Assembly (NCBI GenBank): GCA_017506735.1
Contig: JAFVMW010000073.1
Span: 1-64,000, forward strand
Reading direction: 5' to 3'
Origin: Oscillospiraceae bacterium
GTDB taxonomy: Bacteria > Bacillota > Clostridia > Oscillospirales > Oscillospiraceae
DNA: 64,000 nt
Part shown: in pieces, positions 41,287-48,756 of the stretch
How the letters are laid out: each line of letters opens with the position of its first letter
Numbering within the stretch: position 1 is the first letter of the stretch
Position numbers and translations under genes: made by a program
Notes under the pieces: model-generated
Seen by the model: only the letters and a program-made list of their open reading frames with translations
Databases searched by the model: none
Told to the model about the DNA's origin: nothing

Positions 41287-42231
41287 ATGCGTTACGGTTT
41301 TGGCATCGATGTGGGCGGAACCACCATCAAGATCGCCTTTTTTGAGAAGGACGGCACCATGCGGGACAAGTGGGAGATTCCCACCCGTACGGAAAACGGC
41401 GGCGTGAATGTGCTGCCGGACATCGCCGCTTCTGTCCGGGAATATCTGGACAGAGAAAATATCCCCAACAGTGACATCATCGGTCTGGGTATTGGCGTGC
41501 CCGGCCCCGTCAGTGATGCCGGCATCGTCAACAAGTGCGTGAATCTGGGCTGGGGCATTACCGATCTCCACGGCGAGCTGTCCGTCCTCACCGGCTTCGG
41601 TGTCAAGGGCGGCAACGATGCCAACGTGGCTGCTCTGGGCGAGTGCTGGAAGGGCGGCGGCCAGGGCGCTGAGAACATGGTCATGGCTACCCTGGGCACC
41701 GGCGTTGGCGGCGGCATCGTGGTGGGCGGCAAGCTCATCGCAGGCTTCCACGGCGCAGGCGGCGAGATCGGCCACATCACCATGGATACCACCGAAACCG
41801 AGGCCTGCGGCTGCGGCAAGTACGGCTGCGCCGAGCAGTATTGCTCCGCCACCGGCGTGGTCCGCATGGCAAAGCGCTACCTGGCTTCCCATGATACTCC
41901 CTCCGTCCTCCGGGACAAGGACTTCGAGTGCAAGGACGTGTTCGCCGCCGCCACCGCCGGCGACCAGGCCGCCAAGGAAATTCTGGAGCAGGTCTATGAG
42001 ATTCTGGGCCGGTTCCTGGCATCCATCTCCTGCGTGGCTGACCCCGAGGTCATCGTTCTGGGCGGCGGTGTCAGCAAGGCCGGTCAGATGCTGATCGACG
42101 GCGCAACCAAGTATTTCCACAAGTACGCCTTCCACGCCTGCCGCTCCACCCGGATCACCCTGGCCACCCTGGGCAACGATGCCGGTGCCTACGGCGCGTT
42201 CAAGCTGGCTGTGGACGAATTCTGCAAGTAA
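41287..42231 (+). CDS. ROK family glucokinase
   Basis: 314-aa sugar kinase, most likely glucokinase, giving glucose-6-phosphate for Pgi and, via glucose-1-phosphate, for glycogen. N-terminal ATP loop FGIDVGGTTIK; GGNDANVAALGE holds the catalytic Asp; HITMDTTETEACGCGKYGCAEQY contains the ROK zinc site (His plus three Cys). GGCGAEIGH-like GAGGEIGH is present. ATG 41287 follows TCGGAGG; open frame upstream runs through the type C repeat and is not used. Confidence 0.93.
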   Translation: MRYGFGIDVGGTTIKIAFFEKDGTMRDKWEIPTRTENGGVNVLPDIAASVREYLDRENIPNSDIIGLGIGVPGPVSDAGIVNKCVNLGWGITDLHGELSVLTGFGVKGGNDANVAALGECWKGGGQGAENMVMATLGTGVGGGIVVGGKLIAGFHGAGGEIGHITMDTTETEACGCGKYGCAEQYCSATGVVRMAKRYLASHDTPSVLRDKDFECKDVFAAATAGDQAAKEILEQVYEILGRFLASISCVADPEVIVLGGGVSKAGQMLIDGATKYFHKYAFHACRSTRITLATLGNDAGAYGAFKLAVDEFCK

Positions 42232-42238
42232 TACGTTG

Positions 42239-42270
42239 AAAACAGCCCGGCATACCACCGGGCTGTTTTT
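42239..42270 (+). terminator. Intrinsic terminator of the glucokinase gene
   Basis: AAAACAGCCCGG pairs with CCGGGCTGTTTT, followed by T. Confidence 0.93.
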
Positions 42271-42279
42271 GTACAGACA

Positions 42280-42477
42280 GATTGCATTTTGTAGAGGTGT
42301 TTCGATGATACCGTAGGGGACGGCGTCCTCGACGTCCCGACCCAAAATCCGACCTCGATGGGCTGATTTTGGGAAATACGGTGTGGTTACGAGGCGGCAA
42401 TCGGAGATTGCCGAACGGGTCGTCGAGGACGCCGACCCCTACAGAGGGTATCCCGTCATCTCTACAAACTCCAATTT
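42280..42477 (+). repeat. Mosaic hairpin repeat, copy 13 (130-bp class)
   Basis: Weak edge AGATTGCATTTTGTAGAGG, linker TGTTTCGATGATACC, type A unit of exactly 130 bp (42313-42442), right linker AGAGGGTATCCCG and edge CTACAAACTCCAATTTG. It separates the glucokinase terminator from udk, leaving no room for a promoter outside the repeat. Confidence 0.9.
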
Positions 42478-42500
42478 GATGCATACGAGGAGGACTTCCT

Positions 42501-43124
42501 ATGGAAAACATCTTAGTCATCGGCATCGCCGGCGGCTCCGGCTCCGGCAAGACCACCCTGATGAACAACATCGTAGCCCGATACGGCGAAAACATCACCG
42601 TGCTGAGCCATGACAACTACTATAAACGCCACGATGAGCTGACCTATGAGGAGCGGTGCCTGCTCAACTACGACGAGCCTGCCGCCCTGGAAACGGATCT
42701 GATGGCCCGTCAGCTGGATCAGCTCCGCCGGGGGCAGCCCATTGACTGCCCGGTGTACGATTTCACCGTCCATAACCGCTCCAACGAGACAGTGCGCATT
42801 GAGCCCAGAAAGGTCATCATCGTGGAGGGCATCCTGATTTTTGAGAACAAGCCTCTGCGCGATCTCATGGACATCCGGATTTTCGTGGACACAGACGCGG
42901 ATATCCGGCTGTGCCGCCGGGTGAAACGGGACGTGAACAAGCGGGGCAGAAGCCTGGAGTCCGTGCTGACCCAGTACCAGCAGACCGTCAAGCCCATGCA
43001 TGAGAAGTATGTGGAGCCCAGCAAGGCCCACGCCCATATCATTGTCCCCGAGGGCGGCAAGAATCTGGTGGCCCTGGACATGATCCTCGGCCGGATCACC
43101 CGGCATCTGGAGGGCACCGAATGA
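42501..43124 (+). CDS. udk: Uridine kinase
   Basis: 207-aa kinase phosphorylating uridine and cytidine with ATP or GTP in pyrimidine salvage. Walker A GGSGSGKTT is at residues 11-19, LSHDNYYKRHDELTYEER is the nucleoside-binding segment, and YDFTVHNR and VIIVEGILIF are conserved. The length is normal. GGAGG lies 9 bases before the ATG. It overlaps the HAD phosphatase gene by ATGA; a nucleotide-related substrate for that phosphatase is possible. Confidence 0.95.
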   Translation: MENILVIGIAGGSGSGKTTLMNNIVARYGENITVLSHDNYYKRHDELTYEERCLLNYDEPAALETDLMARQLDQLRRGQPIDCPVYDFTVHNRSNETVRIEPRKVIIVEGILIFENKPLRDLMDIRIFVDTDADIRLCRRVKRDVNKRGRSLESVLTQYQQTVKPMHEKYVEPSKAHAHIIVPEGGKNLVALDMILGRITRHLEGTE

Positions 43125-43747
43125 AGCCCGGCGCTCTGATTTTCGACATTGACGGAACCCTGTGGGATTCCACCGGCATCGTGGCGGAAGGCTACAACGC
43201 CCATCTGGACAAGCTGGGCCACCCTGAGCTCCACGTCACCGCCGACGGCCTGAAAAAGCTCTTCGGCAGAACCATGACCGAAATCGCCGATGTGCTGTTC
43301 CCCGGCTTTGTGCCGGAGGAACGCTACGAGATCATGGCAGGCTGTATGCACTCGGAGCATGAATTCCTGGAAAAGGACCCCTGCCGCATCGCCTTCCCCG
43401 GGGTGGTGGAAACCCTGGAGAAGCTGGAAAAGGAATTTGACCTGTATGTGGTCAGCAATTCCCAGTCCGGCTACCCGGAGCTGATGATGGAGAAGCTGGG
43501 CATCACCCATTTGTTCAAGGGCTGGCTCTGCTTCGGCGACACCGGCACCTGCAAGGGCGAAACCATCCGTACCCTGATGGCCCGGCACGGCGTGGACAGC
43601 GCCGTCTACATCGGCGACACCCAGGGAGACCTGGAAGCCAGCCGTCTGGCAGGCCTGCCCTTTGTATTCTGCCGCTTCGGCTTCGGCGCGCCGGAGGAGT
43701 ACGACTACGCCGTAAATTCCTTCCCGGAACTGCTGGAGCTGTTCTGA
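43121..43747 (+). CDS. HAD family hydrolase (phosphoglycolate phosphatase-like)
   Basis: 208-aa phosphatase of the HAD superfamily. Motif I is FDIDGTLWD (nucleophile Asp), motif II VVSNSQSG, motif III around CKGETIRTL, and motif IV YIGDTQGDLEAS. A helical cap sits between motifs I and II, as in PGP/beta-phosphoglucomutase-like enzymes. It is translationally coupled to udk. The substrate is unknown; nucleotide monophosphates or sugar phosphates are the likely range. Confidence 0.9.
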   Translation: MKPGALIFDIDGTLWDSTGIVAEGYNAHLDKLGHPELHVTADGLKKLFGRTMTEIADVLFPGFVPEERYEIMAGCMHSEHEFLEKDPCRIAFPGVVETLEKLEKEFDLYVVSNSQSGYPELMMEKLGITHLFKGWLCFGDTGTCKGETIRTLMARHGVDSAVYIGDTQGDLEASRLAGLPFVFCRFGFGAPEEYDYAVNSFPELLELF

Positions 43748-43758
43748 GAACAAACCAA

Positions 43759-43793
43759 ACCGGGGGCGGCCCAAAGCCGCCCCCGGTGTTTTA
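43759..43793 (+). terminator. Intrinsic terminator of udk-HAD
   Basis: ACCGGGGGCGGC pairs with GCCGCCCCCGGT around CCAAA, then GTTTTAT. Confidence 0.9.
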
Positions 43794-43807
43794 TCGGAAG
43801 ATGCAGT

Positions 43808-44011
43808 TCAATTGGAGTTTGTAGGGGAGCGTGGAATAACCCATCGTAGGGGTCGGCGTCCTCGACGACCCGCTCGGCAATCTCCGATTGCCGCCTCGTA
43901 ACCACACCATATTTCCCAAAATCCGCCCATTGAGGTCGGATTTTGGGTCGGGACGTCGAGGACGCCGTCCCCTACGGTATCATCGAAACACCTCGCCAAA
44001 CTCCAATTTTA
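43808..44011 (-). repeat. Mosaic hairpin repeat, copy 14 (130-bp class)
   Basis: Edge CAATTGGAGTTTGTAGGGG, alternative linker AGCGTGGAATAACCCATC, type A unit of exactly 130 bp (43846-43975), linker GGTATCATCGAAACACC and edge CAAACTCCAATTT. The right edge touches the stop codon of parC (44009). Confidence 0.92.
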
Positions 44012-46252
44012 CAATTCCATGGCAATCTGCTGTTGGGGGGCTTCCTCGGGTTTGAGGATGGCACCGGCGGCAGGGATGGTCTTGGCCCGGTATCGGGACT
44101 CGTTTTTGATATTGGAGTCTGCAAGCAGGGCGGCGAAATCCAGGACGGCCTTTTTCTTCAGGGTCAGCACATTCACGCCCTGGGTGTTCCGGGTGGTCTT
44201 GGGGGCCAGCAGGGCCGTGGAGAACACCACGCACCGGCCGTCGGTGGAATACACCGCCACATTGGCATCTTCATTCATCACCAGAATGGTTTTCAGCGGA
44301 CTCTTGTCAGAGTAGGCGCCGGTGAGCTTTTTCCGGTTGAGCTTGGTTTCATAGGCGGACAGGGGCACCCGGGCGGCCTTGCCGTTCTCGAAGAAGAACA
44401 GCAGCGTACCGGTATAATCCCCGGCAGGCACCACCTTCACCACCGTTTCCCCCTGCTCCATGGCGAGCTTGGTGGGCAGGTAGTCGCCCAGGGTGGAGGC
44501 CTTGCCGTCGTCGAACTCGGAAAGCCTTGTCTTGTAGCACTGGAATTTGTCGGTGAATACCAGCAGCTCTGCCCGGCTGGTGGTCTCCAGGGTGAAGTCC
44601 AGGCTGTCGCCCTCCTTGAATTTCTGCTCGCCGGACATCCGCAGGGACTGGGGCGTGATCTTCTTCAGATAGCCCTGCTTCGACACGAACAGGTGGACGG
44701 GGGTTTCGGGGATCTGCTCCTCGGCCTCCTCTGCCTCCTCTTCCTCGGCGGCGTTGTAGAGGATTTCCGTTTTCCGGCTCTGGCCGTACTTCTTCACCAC
44801 CTGGTTCAGCTCGTCGATGATGACCTTCTGGAGCCGGCGGTTGTTTTTCAGGGTGGCCTGGAGATCCTCGATCTCCCGGATCAGATCCTCAATGGCCCGG
44901 GTCTGCTTCAGGATGTACTCCCGGTTGATATTGCGCAGCTTGATCTCCGCCACGTAGTTCGCCTGGATCTCGTCGATGCCGAAGCCGATCATCAGATTGG
45001 GCACGACCTCGCTTTCCAGCTCCGTGTGCCGGATGATGGATACCGCCTTGTCAATGTCCAGCAGGATCTTCGCAAGACCCTGGAGCAGATGGAGCCGGTC
45101 GGACTTCTTGCCGATCTGGAAGTAGATTCTCCGGCGGACGCACTCGGTACGCCAGGCGATCCACTCCTCCAGAATTTCCTTCACGCCCAGAAGCCTGGGC
45201 ATTCCGGCGATGAGGATGTTGAAATTGCAGGGGAAGGAGTCCTGCAAAGGGGTCATGCGCATGAGCTTTGCCATGAGCTTGTCCGGGTCCACGCCCCGTT
45301 TTAAGTCAATGGTCAGCTTCAGACCCCCCAGGTCTGTTTCGTCACGCATATCGGAGATCTCCTTCAGCTTGCCCTGCTTGATCAGATCCGCCACCTTGTC
45401 CATGATGACCTCGGTGGAGGTGGAATAGGGAATCTCGTAGACCTCGATGAGGTTGCCCTCCTTCAGATAGCGCCACTTGGCCCGGAGCTTGAAGGAGCCC
45501 CGGCCTGTCCGGTAGATCTCCCGGACCTGGGCTTCGTCATAGAGAAGCTCGCCGCCGGTGGAGAAATCCGGGCCGGGCATGGTTTCCAGCACATCGTGGT
45601 CGGGATTTTTCATCAGGGCGATGGTTGTTTCGCAGACCTCCTTCAGATTGAAGGAGCAGATATTCGATGCCATGCCAACGGCGATGCCCTGGTTGGCGGA
45701 CACCAGCACGTTGGGGAAGGTGGTGGGGAGCAGCGCAGGCTCCTTCATGGTGGCGTCGTAGTTATCCACCATGTCCACGGTGTCCGAGTCGATGTCCCGG
45801 AACAGCTCGGCGCAGATGGGCTCCAGCCTGGCCTCGGTGTAACGGGAGGCGGCGTAAGCCATGTCCCGGGAGTAGACCTTGCCGAAGTTGCCCTTGGAAT
45901 CCACGAAGGGGTGGAGCAGGGTTTCGTTGCTCCGGGCCAGGCGGACCATGGTTTCATAGATGGCCGCGTCGCCGTGGGGGTTCAGCTTCATGGTCTGGCC
46001 CACGATGTTGGCGGACTTGGTCCGGGGCTTGTTCAGCAGGCCCATGTCGTACATGGTGTACAGGAGCTTGCGGTGGGAGGGCTTGAAGCCGTCGATCTCC
46101 GGAATGGCCCGGGACACGATGACGGACATGGCGTAGGGCATATAATTCAGCTCCAGGGTCTGGGAAATGGGCTGCTCCACCGTGGAGCCAACCAGTCCCA
46201 TCACACCGGAGGTATTCACTTTCTTCTTTTCAGGTTCTTTCTTCTTTGCCAT
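44009..46252 (-). CDS. parC: DNA topoisomerase IV subunit A (ParC-like)
   Basis: 747-aa type IIA topoisomerase breakage-reunion subunit. The catalytic tyrosine is Tyr138 in AASRYTEARL; SHRKLLYTMYDMGL is the winged-helix/GrlA region and the coiled coil spans about 420-500, with an acidic Glu-rich insert (EEEEAEEAEEQ) before the C-terminal beta-pinwheel. No GyrA-box (QRRGGKG-like) is seen in that domain, which favours ParC over GyrA. It is downstream of parE, separated by a repeat. The complex decatenates daughter chromosomes. Confidence 0.88.
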   Translation of the reverse strand: MAKKKEPEKKKVNTSGVMGLVGSTVEQPISQTLELNYMPYAMSVIVSRAIPEIDGFKPSHRKLLYTMYDMGLLNKPRTKSANIVGQTMKLNPHGDAAIYETMVRLARSNETLLHPFVDSKGNFGKVYSRDMAYAASRYTEARLEPICAELFRDIDSDTVDMVDNYDATMKEPALLPTTFPNVLVSANQGIAVGMASNICSFNLKEVCETTIALMKNPDHDVLETMPGPDFSTGGELLYDEAQVREIYRTGRGSFKLRAKWRYLKEGNLIEVYEIPYSTSTEVIMDKVADLIKQGKLKEISDMRDETDLGGLKLTIDLKRGVDPDKLMAKLMRMTPLQDSFPCNFNILIAGMPRLLGVKEILEEWIAWRTECVRRRIYFQIGKKSDRLHLLQGLAKILLDIDKAVSIIRHTELESEVVPNLMIGFGIDEIQANYVAEIKLRNINREYILKQTRAIEDLIREIEDLQATLKNNRRLQKVIIDELNQVVKKYGQSRKTEILYNAAEEEEAEEAEEQIPETPVHLFVSKQGYLKKITPQSLRMSGEQKFKEGDSLDFTLETTSRAELLVFTDKFQCYKTRLSEFDDGKASTLGDYLPTKLAMEQGETVVKVVPAGDYTGTLLFFFENGKAARVPLSAYETKLNRKKLTGAYSDKSPLKTILVMNEDANVAVYSTDGRCVVFSTALLAPKTTRNTQGVNVLTLKKKAVLDFAALLADSNIKNESRYRAKTIPAAGAILKPEEAPQQQIAMEL

Positions 46253-46279
46253 AAAAACTCCTTATTGGCATTTGGAATA

Positions 46280-46371
46280 CTCGTAGGGGACGGCCTCCTG
46301 GACGTCCCCCTCGGCAATCTTTGATTGCCGCTTACGCGGCACGGGTCGTCGGGGACGCCGACCCCTACGAT
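46280..46371 (+). repeat. Mosaic hairpin repeat, copy 15 (86-bp class) inside the parE-parC pair
   Basis: A bare type A unit of exactly 86 bp (46283-46368) with a CGGCAATC/GATTGCCG hairpin and GCCGC-TTAC-GCGGC. No edge or type B module. It fills nearly the whole 133-base space between the end of parE and the start of parC. Confidence 0.9.
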
Positions 46372-46385
46372 CCCAGGAATCACAC

Positions 46386-48368
46386 TTAAGAGATGTCCGC
46401 CAGCTCCAGGTATTTCGCGCCATTCTCCGCGATGAAGTCCTTTCGCTGGGCCAGCTCGTCGCCGAGAAGGACATCGAAGTACCAGGCGGTGCGCTCCGCG
46501 TCCTCGGGCATGACCTTGATGAGCCGCCGGGTTTCCGGATTCATGGTGGTCATCCACATCATCTCAGGGTCGTTCTCGCCAAGACCCTTGGAGCGCTGGA
46601 TCTTCACCTTCTGGCCCGAGAGCTTGTCAAGGATTTTGGCCTTCTCGCCCTCGGTGTAGGCAAACCAGGTCTTGTCCTTGCAGGTGATCTCAAACAGGGG
46701 GGACTCGGCGATATACACATAGCCCTCCCGGATCAGCGTGGGGCAGAGCCGGTAAATCATGGTCAGCACCAGGGTGCGGATCTGGAAGCCGTCGTAGTCG
46801 GCATCGGTACAGATGACCACCTTGTTCCACCGCAGGTTCTCCAGGTCGAAGGAGCTCAGCTCCTTGGCCTTCTTGCCGGTGATCTCCACGCCGCAGCCCA
46901 GAACCTTCATCAGATCGGTGATGATGGGGCTGGCGAAGATCCGGGTATAGTCCGCCTTCAGGCAGTTGAGGATCTTGCCGCGGATGGGCATGATGCCCTG
47001 GAACTCCGCGTCCCGGCTGAGTTTGACGGAGCCCAATGCGGAGTCGCCCTCCACGATGTACAGCTCCCGGCGGCTGGTGTCCCTGGAGCGGCAGTCCACG
47101 AATTTCTGGACCCGGTTGGCGATGTCCACGGAGCCGGAGAGCTTCTTCTTCGTGTTGGCCTTGGTCTTTTCGGCGGACTCTCTGGCACGCTTGTTCACCA
47201 GGATCTGTTCTGCCGCCCGGTCGGCCTCGGCCCGGTTCTCCAGGAACCAGACGGTAAGCTGCTCCCGGAGGAAGGCGGTCATGGCCTCCTGGGTGAATTT
47301 GGAGTTGACGGACTTTTTGGTCTGATTCTCAAAGCAGCCGATGGTGGAGAAGCAGTTGGTGATGATTACCAGGGAATCCAGAATGTCCGCGATGGTGATT
47401 TTCGTTTCGTTCTTGGTATACTTGCCCGTGTCCTTCAGGAATTTGTCGAAGGCGGACACGAAAGCGGAGCGCACCGCCTTGTCCGGGCTGCCGCCGTACT
47501 CCAGCCAGGAGGAATTGTGATAGAACTCTGCGTGGCTGACCTTCTTGGAGAAGCAGAAGGCGGCTGTGATCTTCAGCTTCATCTCCGGGCGGTTGGCCGC
47601 ATCCCTGCCCCGGCGCTCGGTTTCCCAGTAGGCAGGCATGGTGAAGGCATCGTCCCCCACCAGCTCCTCCAGATACTGGCGGATGCCGTTTGCGTAGCAG
47701 TATTCCTCCGTTTCAAACTTGCCCCCCACCTGGCTGCGGAACCGGATGGTCACGCCGGGATTGACCACCGCCTGCCGCCGGAGCATATCCCGGTAATACT
47801 CAGCAGGAATGTCAATGTCGGTGAACACCTCGTTGTCCGGCCGCCAACGGAAGCAGGAGCCGGTCTTTTTCCGGTCGGCAGGCTCCTTCTTCAGACCGCC
47901 GATGTTCCGGCCCTTTTCGAAATGGAGGGTATATTTGAAGCCGTCCCGGCGGATGGTGGCGTCAAAATAGTCGGAAGAATACTGGGTGGCGCAGGAGCCC
48001 AGGCCGTTCAGACCCAGGGAATATTCATAGTTCTCGCCGTTTTCGCCGTATTTGCCGCCGGCGTACAGCTCGCAGAACACCAGATCCCAGTTCCAGCGCT
48101 GTTCCTTCTCGTTCCAGTCCACGGGGCAGCCCCGTCCGAAGTCCTCCACCTCCACAGAGCCGTCCTCGTACCGGGTGACGATGATGGTGTCGCCGTGGCC
48201 CTCCCGGGCCTCGTCGATGGCGTTGGATACAATCTCAAACACCGCGTGCTTGCAGCCCTCCAGGTCATCAGAGCCGAAGATGACTGCCGGACGCTTGCGC
48301 ACCCGGTCCTCGCCCTTGAGCATGGAGATGCTGGAATTATCATATTGAGGCTGTGCTTTTTTTGCCAT
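46386..48368 (-). CDS. parE: DNA topoisomerase IV subunit B (ParE-like)
   Basis: 660-aa ATPase subunit. GHKL ATPase motifs: EIVSNAIDEAREGHGD (Asn binding Mg), VEDFGRGCPVDW, and GLNGLGSCATQYSSDYF; the TOPRIM region has YIVEGDSALGSVK and CTDADYDGFQIRTL. The tail KDFIAENGAKYLELADI matches the usual end. It is the first gene of the parE-parC unit. Transcription would cross repeat copy 15 to reach parC. Confidence 0.93.
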   Translation of the reverse strand: MAKKAQPQYDNSSISMLKGEDRVRKRPAVIFGSDDLEGCKHAVFEIVSNAIDEAREGHGDTIIVTRYEDGSVEVEDFGRGCPVDWNEKEQRWNWDLVFCELYAGGKYGENGENYEYSLGLNGLGSCATQYSSDYFDATIRRDGFKYTLHFEKGRNIGGLKKEPADRKKTGSCFRWRPDNEVFTDIDIPAEYYRDMLRRQAVVNPGVTIRFRSQVGGKFETEEYCYANGIRQYLEELVGDDAFTMPAYWETERRGRDAANRPEMKLKITAAFCFSKKVSHAEFYHNSSWLEYGGSPDKAVRSAFVSAFDKFLKDTGKYTKNETKITIADILDSLVIITNCFSTIGCFENQTKKSVNSKFTQEAMTAFLREQLTVWFLENRAEADRAAEQILVNKRARESAEKTKANTKKKLSGSVDIANRVQKFVDCRSRDTSRRELYIVEGDSALGSVKLSRDAEFQGIMPIRGKILNCLKADYTRIFASPIITDLMKVLGCGVEITGKKAKELSSFDLENLRWNKVVICTDADYDGFQIRTLVLTMIYRLCPTLIREGYVYIAESPLFEITCKDKTWFAYTEGEKAKILDKLSGQKVKIQRSKGLGENDPEMMWMTTMNPETRRLIKVMPEDAERTAWYFDVLLGDELAQRKDFIAENGAKYLELADIS

Positions 48369-48401
48369 AGGTTCTAACCTCCGAAGGTTCCAATGTAAGT
48401 G

Positions 48402-48515
48402 ACAAAGTGGAGTTTGCGGCGAGTCGCCGCTGACAATTCATGCGTTATTGCACCGGAAAACGCCATGCAAGCGGAAACCGCTCGAACACGGCCTTGGCTC
48501 TGCAAACTCCAATCT
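48402..48515 (+). repeat. Mosaic hairpin repeat, copy 16 (type B only)
   Basis: Edge AAGTGGAGTTTG, GCGGCGAGTCGCCGC, TGACAATTCATGCG, GGAAACCGCTCGAACACGG and closing edge CAAACTCCAATCTG: a complete type B module of about 112 bp without type A. It lies in the 388-base gap between the divergent parE and nucleotidase genes; the rest of the gap holds the promoter below and nothing else I recognise. Confidence 0.85.
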
Positions 48516-48665
48516 GCCCCTGTGTTTCAGGTAATAGCATTTCATTTTATTATATCCGAAAAATCCCATAAATTCAAGGCTTCCGGAGGCGCGGCGCAGG
48601 TTCGGCGATTTTTCCAAGAAACGGCAAATCGATTCGTGCAAGAATACAAATCTTTTCTGTACTTC

Positions 48666-48693
48666 TGGACAAACCCCTGTCCCATGGTATAAT
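48666..48693 (+). promoter_or_regulatory. Promoter of the SLH 5'-nucleotidase gene
   Basis: TGGACA (48666-48671), 16 bp, TATAAT (48688-48693), with TGG before the -10. Confidence 0.85.
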
Positions 48694-48756
48694 GAATACG
48701 ATATCCTGACCGGTATCGGTGCCCCCGCAGAAATTTATTGTAAAGGAGCAAACCCC

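Noticed and set aside
44009..48368. gyrA/gyrB instead of parC/parE
   Set aside because: Possible, but the A subunit lacks a recognisable GyrA-box in its C-terminal domain and the genes are not near dnaA/recF, so topoisomerase IV is preferred.
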